Part shown: positions 25,701 to 33,268 of the stretch, piece by piece
Layout of the letters: the number at the start of each line of letters is the position of its first letter
Position numbering within the stretch: position 1 is the first letter of the stretch
Assembly (NCBI GenBank): GCA_050942875.1
Contig: JBMNOD010000021.1
Coordinates: 1-44,031 of the forward strand
Length of the DNA stretch: 44,031 nucleotides
Direction of reading: 5' to 3'
Source: JAAZAI01 sp050942875
GTDB taxonomy: Bacteria > Verrucomicrobiota > Kiritimatiellia > RFP12 > UBA3636
Notes under the pieces: model-generated
Databases searched by the model: none
What the model was told of the DNA's origin: nothing
What the model saw: only the letters and a program-made list of their open reading frames with translations
Made by a program: the position numbers and the translations under genes

Positions 25701-26587
25701 ACCGACGTCTCGGCGACGTTGGTCGAGACGACGATGCGCCGCCGTCCGGGCGCGAGCTGGAAGGCGCGCCGCTGGTCGTCCTGCGGCAGGCTGGACATCA
25801 GCGGGATGACGAGGGCGTCGTCGGGCGCGCGTTCGCGGAGGATGTCGATGGTGGCGCGGATGTCGCGTTCGCCGGGCAGGAAGACGAGCAGGTCGCCTTC
25901 GGGCTGCTCGACGAGGGCGTCGAGCGTGGCGTCGGCGACGCTTTGCGCGAGGTCGGCGTCTTCGTCGAGCTCGCGGTACTGGACGTCGACGGGGAACGTC
26001 CGTCCGGGGATGTCGATGACGGGGGCGTTGTCGAAGAACTCGGCGAAGCGCTCGGTTTCGAGCGTGGCGGACGAGACGACGACCTTGAGGTCGCGGCGGC
26101 GGGGGAGGATTTTCTTGAGGCAGCCGAGGATGAAGTCGATGTTGAGCGTGCGCTCGTGCGCTTCGTCCACCATGATCGTGTCGTACTGCGGCAGCAGGGG
26201 GTTGTCGCGGATTTCCGCGAGCAGGATGCCGTCGGTCATGAACTTGATCTTGTTGTCGCGCGTGGTGTTGCGGGCGAAGCGGTGCTGCCAGCCGACGAGC
26301 GTGCCGAGGGGGCCCATTTCGCGCGCGACGCGCTCGGCGACGGTGACGGCGGCGATGCGCCGCGGCTGCGTGCAGGCGATGCGGCCGCGTTGGCCGCGTC
26401 CCATTTGGAGGCAGATTTGCGGGATTTGCGTGGTCTTGCCGGATCCCGTTTCGCCGCAGACGACGACGACCGGGTGGTTGCGGATGGCCTCGACGATCTT
26501 CGCCTTGTGGGCGATGATCGGCAAGGTCGAGGCTGCGCCGGGTGTTTTAGCCTCCTCGTTCCCGTTGGGTTCTTCCGCGTTCGTCAT
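22709..26587 (-). CDS. hrpA: ATP-dependent DEAH-box RNA helicase, HrpA type
   Basis: The 1292-residue protein is close to the length of E. coli HrpA. Motifs present are Walker A GETGSGKTTQ (45-54), DEAH (141-144), SAT (173-175), TNVAETSVTIPGI and QRKGRCGR, the HrpA form of motif VI. Winged-helix and helicase-associated regions follow, then the long C-terminal DUF3418 region. HrpA acts on RNA and helps rescue stalled ribosomes in E. coli. A low-complexity insert, GGGVRTPPPRPRPATTRKG (about residue 1055 onward), is encoded by a palindromic DNA element. An upstream TTG at 26614 is possible, but the ATG at 26587 sits seven bases after a perfect TATAAT, so a leaderless mRNA starting at this ATG is likely. 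Neighbours are unrelated. Confidence 0.95.
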   Translation of the reverse strand: MTNAEEPNGNEEAKTPGAASTLPIIAHKAKIVEAIRNHPVVVVCGETGSGKTTQIPQICLQMGRGQRGRIACTQPRRIAAVTVAERVAREMGPLGTLVGWQHRFARNTTRDNKIKFMTDGILLAEIRDNPLLPQYDTIMVDEAHERTLNIDFILGCLKKILPRRRDLKVVVSSATLETERFAEFFDNAPVIDIPGRTFPVDVQYRELDEDADLAQSVADATLDALVEQPEGDLLVFLPGERDIRATIDILRERAPDDALVIPLMSSLPQDDQRRAFQLAPGRRRIVVSTNVAETSVTIPGIRCVIDSGLARISRYNARARVKRLHIEPVSQASAEQRKGRCGRIGPGLCIRLYSEADLKRRPEFTEPEIRRTSLAGLILSMLDWRLGDLDDFPFIHPPAPARVREGYKELLELGAIAENPPRRDGAPPATRYGITALGRQIVRFPLEPRLARMLLAAERERCMRDALVVVSALACEDPLVRPADRLDEAARLHAKFKAERSDFAGILLLWRFFHDGAKPLSRSATRRRCLDHCVSYRRLVEWEDVRNQLEKQLRADGIDTATQADSDAPLHKALLAGMLSGIGVWDPDAKEYKGANGVRFSIFPGSGLYKTAPQWVMAAEIVDTARLYARRVAAIDPAWIEPLARHVCRYHFHGEYWDPKVGTARALLTIVLHGLVISEGVRADLSKIEPETARSLFIRHGLVEGEFPKPVPPVVKENLDFMGRALAAAHKTRSASPESDLDIFVERYDAVLPKHCVNVPALRNWLAHAPHAETSALRFTEADFETPPDDVAGFPDHVHITGRRLPLAYRHNLRADDDGITCTIRVPDIPLLRLWLSDWLVPGALPDKVAAMLRMLTHAEIADIAKALGGDLRARDVPGIAARCLDAMDPHAPLAVSLARALSQETGIGYAPGLWDESRMPSHLRIRWRVLDERGQEAFVSRDKADVLEFHRELAALAPAIAWPPAPPAFGKSGLREIQNIRTLDFPDLPEEIQIGHAGGPLVAYPALCDDGDAVALRLFPVRETADAAHRQGVLKLVALVEGPHLRRGGGVRTPPPRPRPATTRKGLDALDAAFFAASAAPAAPAGSRLPPQPSLAADIFHGALQAVFADGSAPPPRTAPALAQHIAARRSHFAGIHAALAKLVSAVLATAEDCLRDLDAARKLPDESAADIAEQIGWLLFPGFARDIPFKRLLEYPRYLEAVQIRIERGNLDPEKERRKFAAVRPVWTRHTTFAKTIDDAPPHNAAALEEHRWMVEELRVSVWAQELRTPAPVSPQRLDKLWREVMRWRP
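23416..23445. repeat. Palindromic element inside hrpA
   Basis: GCGGTGGCGG (23416-23425) and CCGCCACCGC (23436-23445) are perfect ten-base arms around a ten-base centre. The element encodes the low-complexity GGGVRTPPP stretch of the helicase. Sixteen bases of it (23419-23434) recur at 31726-31741 inside the glycogen-debranching gene, where they also encode VRTPP. Confidence 0.6.
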
Positions 26588-26594
26588 GCCCGCG

Positions 26595-26624
26595 ATTATA
26601 GCGGCGCGGTGCAAGTCGCCGCAA
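26595..26624 (-). promoter_or_regulatory. Promoter for a leaderless hrpA transcript
   Basis: A perfect TATAAT (26595-26600 on the minus strand) lies 18 bases after TTGCGG (26619-26624) and seven bases before the hrpA ATG. Transcription would start at or next to the A of the start codon, leaving no leader and no ribosome-binding site. No Shine-Dalgarno sequence is visible, in agreement. Confidence 0.65.
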
Positions 26625-26939
26625 CATCAAACCGCCTTTTTTGGGGTCTGTCCCCTATTTTGTGGTTTTGTATTGTATTGACAAGAGACGTCCAATAGTC
26701 AATTGTCAAATCCGGCTCGCCAAAAGCCTCAATTGTTTTTCAGGGATCTGTCTCCTCGACGAGATGCCTTCGAGATCCGAGGCGGTTGCGGCTGTTTTGT
26801 TGGGGGCGGGGCTTTTGCTTGCTTCGCTTGATGCTCTGTGCCACAATGGAAGCGTTTCACACAAAGGGAACGCGCAGGTGTCAACCAACTGGTGGGCTTC
26901 ACGTTGCATTAACTACTGGCTGGCAAGAAGTTAAATGAC
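26625..26939. other. Intergenic region between hrpA and the small membrane protein
   Basis: The divergent gap has the palindrome GGGGTCTGTCCCC at 26643-26655 and a degraded copy GGGATCTGTCTCC at 26743-26755. A weak plus-strand promoter possibility, TTGCTT-17-CACAAT, is at 26819-26847. A 67-codon minus-strand frame here has no coding character. Base composition becomes clearly less GC-rich from about 26700. Confidence 0.5.
26643..26655. repeat. GGGGTCTGTCCCC palindromic motif, copy 1
   Basis: This 13-base near-palindrome occurs exactly at 26643-26655 and 28780-28792, and inverted at 34192-34204. Variants are at 26743-26755, 27286-27298 and 27341-27353. Copies are often flanked by runs of T or A. 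All lie outside genes. Confidence 0.8.
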
Positions 26940-27278
26940 ATGAAAATTAAGAGAAAGGCATTCGTTTTAATTGGCGCTGGTGTTATTGCGGTTTGTGTTT
27001 TCATCATGGTCGCCTTGAATTTGAATGAATCCCTGTCGCATTATTCCTCGTTTAAATCACCTTCAGGACAATATGAGATCGTTGTCTTGGCGAAAAACAG
27101 CCGCAATATATTTTTTCCGGGGCAGTCTGGGGACAGGCCCGGTTTGGTTTTGCTCAAAACTTCCCAAGGTGAAACAATTGGCGAGGCCACTGTCGACATG
27201 GTGCAATTAGTCGATTCACCTATTTGGGAAGACGACAGGGTTTTTGTAAAATTCGCTTTCGAGTTTGAACTTGAATAA
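26940..27278 (+). CDS. Small membrane-anchored protein of unknown function
   Basis: This 112-residue protein has one N-terminal membrane helix (KAFVLIGAGVIAVCVFIMVALNL, about residues 6-28) and a beta-rich outer domain. Visible motifs are FKSPSGQYEIVVL (38-50), FFPGQSGDRPG (58-68) and VDMVQLVDSPIWEDDRVFVKF. The SPSG(Q/K)Y, PGQSxD and MVQLV pattern is reminiscent of small hypothetical proteins found scattered in accessory DNA, but I cannot name a family. Base composition is much lower in GC than in most neighbours, suggesting transfer. AAGAAG lies about nine bases before the ATG. It is a single-gene unit, convergent with the ankyrin gene, with two palindromic motifs downstream. Confidence 0.75.
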   Translation: MKIKRKAFVLIGAGVIAVCVFIMVALNLNESLSHYSSFKSPSGQYEIVVLAKNSRNIFFPGQSGDRPGLVLLKTSQGETIGEATVDMVQLVDSPIWEDDRVFVKFAFEFELE

Positions 27279-27285
27279 GCATTTT

Positions 27286-27353
27286 GGAGCCTGTCTCCAA
27301 AAAGGTGAGAGGGGCGACGCAAAGGGGGCGACAAATCCGTGGAGTCTGTCCCC
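27286..27353. repeat. Two variant copies of the GGGGTCTGTCCCC motif between convergent genes
   Basis: GGAGCCTGTCTCC (27286-27298) is flanked by TTTT and AAAA, making a larger palindrome. GGAGTCTGTCCCC (27341-27353) is followed by AAAA. They lie in the 164-base gap between the stops of the small membrane protein and the ankyrin protein, where terminators would be expected; a run of eight T follows at about 27414. Confidence 0.65.
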
Positions 27354-27442
27354 AAAAGTGTTGTTGGCGACAGACGTTGAAAACGGTTTTGTTGGTTTCC
27401 AACGACTTACATCGTTTTTTTTGCTTGAATAGCGAAGTCCGG

Positions 27443-28753
27443 CTAGCGGACGATTTCATGTTTGATTTCCATTGTCTGCTTGTTCCTGAAAAGCGCGGCG
27501 TCCAAGGATTCAATCGTGGAGAGGCTTTTGAGGTCGCCGATGGGAATGGCGCATGGAAAGACTGTCAGCTTGTAGTATTTGTTGAAATTGATGGGAATGT
27601 CGCTGCAATCAACAATGAACTCATAAGTCGAGTCGCAGAGGAAAAACCCTCCTGGCAAGCGGCCGCTCATCGGTTGCAACATGCGTTTGCATTCGCCTAT
27701 CGGGCGGTCGCGTGATTTCACGTCAGGCATTCCATCAGGCAATTCGTACTCGAGCCGATATTCCATCCCGCCTTCAGGGATTTCCAGCAATACATCGTCG
27801 GGAGATCGGTTGATGACTGAGACATGAATTGAGTTTTCGACAATTTCGTGGTTCACGCCAAGCTCAATTTGTTTTGATTGGTCGTCGTTTTCTGGATGCA
27901 GCCCCAGTCTCGTGAGCTGGGCTTTTGTTTCTGAATCAACTTTTGCGGCATCAAAGATCGTATGCCCCAGGAAATTGGTTGCGTCGAGATCCGCGCCGTG
28001 ATCGATGAGCAGTTTCAGTATTTTGTCAGAGGAGGGGTCAACGAGCTGGATGACCGGACCCAAGTCCTCGGGTTCGCAGGCATTTGGGGCTGCTCCGCTT
28101 TTCAAAAGGGCTTCAACCAATCTTTCATCTTTGATGCTCGCAACAGCCGAGCCGAGTTCTCTTGATCCGTCAGCACGAGCCCCGAGTTCGATCAGGAGCA
28201 AAGCCATTGCCACATACTCTTGACATGAGGCGTCTGCCAATCCCATTCGATCGGGACGCTGCCCCAGCAGTGCCTGCAAAGGACTTTTAATTTTGCCGTC
28301 AGGCCCGCGGTCGTTGGGTGACAGGCCATAGCGGGTTGCAAGTTCATGGACGATGTTGGTGTGTCCTCTCAAGGCGGCGACATGCAACAAAGAAAAACGA
28401 GGCGAATCCCAATGCTGTGTAAATGCTTTATGCTCACTCCCCATTCGCAATGTCGTTGCATCAACGCCATTGCTTGCCATCACATCAAGCAGCCCGAAGA
28501 GCCTGAATGCATCGCCGTACCAGGCGTAAACGAAAGCCATTCCTGTGGAACTCATCCCGTTTGTCGCGACGTCTTGCAGGAACACAGGCGATTCGCTTGA
28601 ATGGCTGGGGGGAGGCGTGGCGTCTTTGTAGCAGGGATCGACTTCCCCCCTTTCCCATGGATCCAACGCCGGGGGAACGGAATTTGACGTCATGGCATGG
28701 ATCGGCATCATGCACGACGCGCTCAACGCGATGCAAAAACAGAGTTTTTTCAT
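27443..28753 (-). CDS. Exported ankyrin-repeat protein
   Basis: The 436-residue protein has a signal peptide (MKKLCFCIALSASCMMPIHA) and AAGGAG before the ATG. Ankyrin repeats lie at about 60-300: SLLHVAALRGHTNIVHELATRYGLSPNDRGPDGKIKSP, then MALLLIELGARADG, LVEALLKSGAAPNA and ILKLLIDHGADLDATNFLGHTIFDAA. From about 305 a separate beta-rich domain follows (HEIVENSIHVSVINRSPDDVLLEIPEGG) that I do not recognise. Ankyrin repeats bind proteins, so an interaction or scavenging role in the periplasm or outside is possible, but no target is implied. Its GC content is well below that of its large neighbours, in line with the adjacent small gene. Confidence 0.85.
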   Translation of the reverse strand: MKKLCFCIALSASCMMPIHAMTSNSVPPALDPWERGEVDPCYKDATPPPSHSSESPVFLQDVATNGMSSTGMAFVYAWYGDAFRLFGLLDVMASNGVDATTLRMGSEHKAFTQHWDSPRFSLLHVAALRGHTNIVHELATRYGLSPNDRGPDGKIKSPLQALLGQRPDRMGLADASCQEYVAMALLLIELGARADGSRELGSAVASIKDERLVEALLKSGAAPNACEPEDLGPVIQLVDPSSDKILKLLIDHGADLDATNFLGHTIFDAAKVDSETKAQLTRLGLHPENDDQSKQIELGVNHEIVENSIHVSVINRSPDDVLLEIPEGGMEYRLEYELPDGMPDVKSRDRPIGECKRMLQPMSGRLPGGFFLCDSTYEFIVDCSDIPINFNKYYKLTVFPCAIPIGDLKSLSTIESLDAALFRNKQTMEIKHEIVR

Positions 28754-28779
28754 TTTCGGCTCCTTGCAAAATGGTTTTT

Positions 28780-28792
28780 GGGGTCTGTCCCC
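28780..28792. repeat. GGGGTCTGTCCCC palindromic motif, copy 2
   Basis: An exact 13-base copy lies 27 bases upstream of the ankyrin start codon, between a TTTTT run and the triplicated G/C palindrome array. Confidence 0.8.
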
Positions 28793-28810
28793 TGTGGGGG
28801 CGAGGCAAGG

Positions 28811-28938
28811 GACGGGGGGCGCCCCCGAACCCCCGCGCGGTGTGGTGGCTTGATGGGGGCAGGGGACGGGGGGCGCCCCCGAACCCCCGTGTGGTGGCGG
28901 GGGCGAGGCAAGGGACGGGGGGGCGCCCCCGAACCCCT
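28811..28938. repeat. Three copies of a GGGGGCGCCCCC palindromic unit
   Basis: Units beginning GACGGGGGGCGCCCCCGAAC start at 28811, 28865 and 28914. The first two are identical over 24 bases; the third has one extra G and ends CCCCT. Spacers also share GGGGGCGAGGCAAGGGACG-like sequence. The array fills the gap between the stop of the glycogen-debranching gene (28955) and the ankyrin promoter region. Each core is a perfect 12-base palindrome. They may end transcription of the upstream gene, but the triplication is more than one terminator would need. Confidence 0.85.
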
Positions 28939-28954
28939 GCGGGGGGGTGGGGGA

Positions 28955-31900
28955 TCAGAGATCGAGGAGGATGGCGAGGCGGAGGAATTCGGAGACGCCC
29001 CAGGCCTGGGCGTCGCAGCCGCGTTCGTGGTGCGGGGCGTCGCCGTCGAGGATTTCGGGGAGCTGGCCGATGCAGCCGCGTTCCATGAGGGCGGCGGCGC
29101 TGGCGACGAGCGCGCGGGCCGTGGGCTCGGCGCTGCGTCCGTAGACCTTGACGAGCGCTTCGGCGTAGGAGGGGAACGGCCACGTCCAGGCGGTGCCGTT
29201 GTGGTACGCCGGCTTGCGGCGGGTGTCTTCGTCGCCTTCATACCGCCCCCAGTAGGGGCGGGAGGGGTCGTTGAGGAGCGCGCCGTCGCGATGGACGGGC
29301 AGGTGGTATTTGACGAGGCCGGGGGCCAGCGTGCGGATGCCGCCGGGAACGAGGAGGCGGGCGGTCGAGCGGAGGGTGCGGCGCGCCCGCTGCTTGTCTT
29401 CGAGCGTGCCGAGCGTGAGCGCGAAGATCTGGTTGCAGCGCAAATGGTCGTCCGCCCGGGCTTCGCTCGCGGGGCGGAAGCGGTCGGTGTGCAGGCAGTC
29501 GGAGAGGTGGCCGCGGTCTTCGAGCCAGAAGCGTTCGGCGAACGACTGGCGCGCCCGGGCCGCCAGCGCGGCCCAGGGGCCGCCCGGGTCGAGCGCCGCG
29601 ACGGCGTCGAGCGCGGCGATCCAGAGCGCCTGGATTTCCACGGGGTAGCCCGCGCGCGGCGTGCCGGCCGGGTGGTTCGTATCCATCCAGGTGTAGTGGG
29701 AGGGGCTGTACACGAGGCCGGACGCTTCGTCGACGCGGATGCCGTTGGGGGTGCCGCGGCAGTAGCCCTTGGCGATGTCGATCATGACCTGGCGGACGGT
29801 GCGCCCGCCGCAATCGGCGTCGAGGACGCGCGCGGCGCCGGCCTTTTCGGCGAGCTCGCGCGTGGCGACGATGTACCAGAGCGGCGCGTCGGAGGTGTCG
29901 CGGTTGGAGGCGTCGTTGCCGGTGATCATGTTCGGCAGGGTGCCGCCGGACTCGAATTGGCCGAATTTGCGGACAATGCCGAGGGATTCGTCGTAAAGGC
30001 CGTCGGCCACCATGCCGCGCATGACGATGAACGTGTCGCGCCCCCAGTCGAGGAACCAAGGGTAGCCGGCGATGACGGTCATGAGCTCGTCGCGGCGGAC
30101 GATGTAATCGCGCAGCGCGAGGGAGAGCGCCTTGCGCAGGGGCGTGGGCTTGTCGTCGTCGGCGTGGCGGCGGCGGGGTGCGCCGTTCGTTTCAACGGCG
30201 CGCGGCGGCGCCTCCTCCGTGGCGACGAGGCACACGGCGTCGAGGACGCGGCTTTCGCCGCCTTCGAGCTGCGTGGAGAACCAGCCGGGGCTGTACAAGT
30301 CGGACTGGCCGTCGAGTCCGCGCGCGGCGTCGTCGGGGTGCCCGATGGCGTAGTGCCATTCCGGCTCCGGCGTGTAGGCGCCGTCGGAGAGGGTCATCGA
30401 GAGGCCGGGGAGCCCGTGGGGGCGGAACTCGAAGCCGCCCGGGATTTGCCGGATGCGTCCCGGCCAGTCGCGTTCGGGGCCCGCGTAGGCCTTGGTCTTG
30501 TGGTGGAAGCTGCGGCTTTCGATGTCGGGCCTGAAGATCACCTGGACGGCGCTTTCGTCGTCGAGCCAAGCGGGGTCGTTGCCGCCGGGGAAGCGGTGGA
30601 GCTCCAGGGTCGTGCGGTTTTGCTCGCGGTGGAGGGTCAGGGTCAGCAGCAGGTCGATGGAGCGTCCGGTGCCGACGGGCGGCTTGAAGCGCCAGGTGGC
30701 GACGCCCGTTCCGGCGACGCAGGCGAACTGGGTGAGGCACGAGGCGTCGAGCTCGATGGAGAAGCCCTGGTGGACGATCCACAGGCGGCACCGCGTGAAG
30801 AGCACGTGGCGGTCGCACGGGACGGTCGGGTGGGGGTTGGCGGCGAGCAGGGCGTCGTACTGGGTGCGGACTTCGCCCCATTTCGCGCGGACGTGCGCCA
30901 TGGCGCCGCGTCCGTTCGAGAGGAGCGCGCGGAAGTCCTCGTTGAGCACTTCCATGCCGGTGTAGGCGCTTCGCACGGTCGGGGTCGCGGGCGTCGCTTC
31001 GGGGAGGAGGCAGAGGCCGACGGCGAGCCGTTCGCAGCCCTTGCCGCCCGGGACGTGCATCTGGGCGCGGAGCCGGGCGTCGCGCTGCGCGCTCGTGTCG
31101 GCCTCTTCCGGCAGGAGCACGGCGAAGTAGTCGCCGCGGGCGCTTGCGCAGGCGACCGCGCCGGCGAGGATGCGGCCGTCGGCGGATTCGACCGCGCAGC
31201 GGAAGGGATGGGCGCAGCGGACGATGATGAAATGCCCCGGGGGCACCATGACCACGCGCGAGACGTCGTCGGGCAGCGTGATTTCGGTGGCGGGCGGCAT
31301 GGCGTCGGCGCCGGCGATTTCCGACAGGAGCGCGAGGGGGTCATCCGCCAGCAGCGCGGCGAGGCGGTCGACGTCCTCGTGTTCGCCGAGGGGGCGGCCG
31401 CGGGTGAGCGCCTGGTGCATGGCGAGGGCGGTTGCGCGGAGCGTCTGGTGGCGCACGGCGTCGAGGAGGAACGGCGGCTTTTTGGCGAGGTGCGCCCCGA
31501 GGGCGTCGAGTTCGGCCGCCGTTTCGGCGAGGCAGAGGACTTCGCCCGGCTCCAGCATGAGGGTGCAGTGGCCGGCGTCGGGTTCGGGAAGCCGGCGGAC
31601 GTTGCCGCCGAGCAGATCGTAGACGTCGCGCGCGCCCGGGAAGTCCATCGCGGACCAGGAGACGGGCTGGCGGTGCTGGTCGTCGAGGTTCGCGAGCGCC
31701 AGCAGCGGGCGCGCCTGGGCGGCGCGTGGCGGGGTGCGGACGATGGCGAGGGAGTTGCCGCCCCGGCGCTGGACGAGCCGCACGGCGACGTGCGGGCCGA
31801 AGGCGGGGTGCGAGGCGAGCAGCGCGTTGAGGCGCGCGAGCTCGGGCATCTGGTTTTCGCTCGCGCCCCAGCGCAGGGCGCTGGCGCCGTGGACGTTGAC

Positions 31901-33256
31901 CTTTTCGTCGGCGAACCATTCGACGCCGTTGGTGATGCCGAAGCAGCCTTGGTGGGAGAGCAGCGCCGCGACGGCGACGCGCATGCGGGAGTAGGTCGGC
32001 GAGCGGGCGGCGAGGCGGTTGTTGTCGTGCGTCTCGGCAAAGTGGACGAGCGGCCCCGCTTCGGCGGACATGGCGAGGGCGCCGGGGAGGTAGCGCTCGA
32101 ATGCGGAGCGGTCTTCCGTCTGGAAGATTTCGGAATAGGCCCAGTCGAGCCCTTCCTCGGCGAGGAGCGCGTGGGTGACGGAGATTTTGCCGCCCAGCCC
32201 TTCGAGCAGGAAGACGGTGTCGGGGAATTGCCGGCGCACGCGGGCGACGATGTAGCGCCAGACGTCGGCGGGCACCATGTAGCCGGCGTCGCAGCGGAAG
32301 CCGTCGACGCCTTGGCGGCACCAGAATTCGAAGACGCCCGCCATGAAGCTGCGGAGTCCGGGGTTCGCGTAGTCGAGTTCGACGAGGTCTTCCCAGATGG
32401 TGCCCCAGGCGCCCGGGGAGATGAAGCGGCCGTCGCCGCCGCGCCGGAACCAGTCCGGGTGGTGCGTCTGGAGGGTCGAGGCCCAGCCCGTGTGGTTGGC
32501 GGGCAGGTCGAGGAAGAGGCGGCCGCCGCGCGCGTGGACGGCGTCGACAAGCTCGTGGAACTGGTCGAGGGGCGTTGCGGCGGCGTCGAATTCGGCCAGC
32601 GCGGGGTTGACGGCCAGGAAGTCGGTGCCGGCGAAGGGCGAGCCGTAGCGCCCCATGCGGGCGAAGGTCGTCGGCACGGGGTGGATGGGCAGAAGCTGGA
32701 GGATGCGGAAACGCGCCTGGCCCAGGATGGCGTCGAGCCGCGGAATCAGGTCGCGGAAGGTGCCTTCGGGCGGGATGACCGTCCAGTCGGCCCGGTCGAG
32801 CGCCTTGACGTCGAAAGGCGGTTCGGGCGCGCGCTCTTTTTCGCAGTTGTCGCCGAATTGGCGGACGAACGCCGTGTACATCGAGGCGCCGCGGCACGTC
32901 CAGGCGGGCGCCGCCTTGATGCGCACGTCGGCGCCCTGCGGCCATTCGGGCTTGCCGCCGCCTGCGGGGAAGAAGCACGCCTTGGCGCGGAGCACGCCGA
33001 CTTCGGCGAGGGGGATTCGCACGCGGTGGACGCCCGGCTCCACTTCCTGCATCGGCACGTCGCGCCATTCGAGCGCAAGCGCCGGACGCCCGGCGTCGGC
33101 GGCCTCGACGATTTCGCGCCGCCGGATCCGGGCGCCGCCGAGCGTGGTGCGCAGGCTGGCGCGTCCGGGTCGTGCGCCGTGGATGCGCAGGGTGAAGTCA
33201 ATGACATCGCCGACGTGCGCCAGCAGGCTCGATCCGGGGTCAGGCGTCTGTTTCAT
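28955..33256 (-). CDS. Two-domain glycogen debranching-type protein: GH13 amylase fused to GH133-like amyloglucosidase
   Basis: This 1433-residue protein begins with a beta-sandwich (about 1-120). A GH13 barrel follows with DLPANH (250-255), GFRCDAGYMVP with the nucleophile Asp323, LLEG with the acid/base Glu352, and ETHDNN with His410-Asp411. All three catalytic acids are present. A beta domain and linker lead to a C-terminal debranching (GDE_C/GH133) domain beginning near 1040, with AGYPWFLDWGRD at 1063-1074 and NMITGNDASNRDTSDAPLW. It should act on glycogen or other alpha-glucans, the first half by transfer or hydrolysis of 1,4 links and the second by removing 1,6-linked glucose. It has no signal peptide, so it is cytoplasmic. 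The start lies 12 bases after the membrane-protein stop, with only a weak ribosome-binding site. The exact specificity is not readable. Confidence 0.88.
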   Translation of the reverse strand: MKQTPDPGSSLLAHVGDVIDFTLRIHGARPGRASLRTTLGGARIRRREIVEAADAGRPALALEWRDVPMQEVEPGVHRVRIPLAEVGVLRAKACFFPAGGGKPEWPQGADVRIKAAPAWTCRGASMYTAFVRQFGDNCEKERAPEPPFDVKALDRADWTVIPPEGTFRDLIPRLDAILGQARFRILQLLPIHPVPTTFARMGRYGSPFAGTDFLAVNPALAEFDAAATPLDQFHELVDAVHARGGRLFLDLPANHTGWASTLQTHHPDWFRRGGDGRFISPGAWGTIWEDLVELDYANPGLRSFMAGVFEFWCRQGVDGFRCDAGYMVPADVWRYIVARVRRQFPDTVFLLEGLGGKISVTHALLAEEGLDWAYSEIFQTEDRSAFERYLPGALAMSAEAGPLVHFAETHDNNRLAARSPTYSRMRVAVAALLSHQGCFGITNGVEWFADEKVNVHGASALRWGASENQMPELARLNALLASHPAFGPHVAVRLVQRRGGNSLAIVRTPPRAAQARPLLALANLDDQHRQPVSWSAMDFPGARDVYDLLGGNVRRLPEPDAGHCTLMLEPGEVLCLAETAAELDALGAHLAKKPPFLLDAVRHQTLRATALAMHQALTRGRPLGEHEDVDRLAALLADDPLALLSEIAGADAMPPATEITLPDDVSRVVMVPPGHFIIVRCAHPFRCAVESADGRILAGAVACASARGDYFAVLLPEEADTSAQRDARLRAQMHVPGGKGCERLAVGLCLLPEATPATPTVRSAYTGMEVLNEDFRALLSNGRGAMAHVRAKWGEVRTQYDALLAANPHPTVPCDRHVLFTRCRLWIVHQGFSIELDASCLTQFACVAGTGVATWRFKPPVGTGRSIDLLLTLTLHREQNRTTLELHRFPGGNDPAWLDDESAVQVIFRPDIESRSFHHKTKAYAGPERDWPGRIRQIPGGFEFRPHGLPGLSMTLSDGAYTPEPEWHYAIGHPDDAARGLDGQSDLYSPGWFSTQLEGGESRVLDAVCLVATEEAPPRAVETNGAPRRRHADDDKPTPLRKALSLALRDYIVRRDELMTVIAGYPWFLDWGRDTFIVMRGMVADGLYDESLGIVRKFGQFESGGTLPNMITGNDASNRDTSDAPLWYIVATRELAEKAGAARVLDADCGGRTVRQVMIDIAKGYCRGTPNGIRVDEASGLVYSPSHYTWMDTNHPAGTPRAGYPVEIQALWIAALDAVAALDPGGPWAALAARARQSFAERFWLEDRGHLSDCLHTDRFRPASEARADDHLRCNQIFALTLGTLEDKQRARRTLRSTARLLVPGGIRTLAPGLVKYHLPVHRDGALLNDPSRPYWGRYEGDEDTRRKPAYHNGTAWTWPFPSYAEALVKVYGRSAEPTARALVASAAALMERGCIGQLPEILDGDAPHHERGCDAQAWGVSEFLRLAILLDL

Positions 33257-33268
33257 GCTTGTGGTGGG

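Noticed and set aside
22829..26698. 1289-codon plus-strand open frame opposite hrpA
   Set aside because: Shadow frame full of Glu/Gly/Val/Arg with no domains; the opposite strand encodes all the helicase motifs.
26880..26940. Possible integron attC site before the small membrane-protein gene
   Set aside because: A GTTAAAT core is present, but no matching RYYYAAC partner or paired L boxes could be found, and no integrase is nearby.
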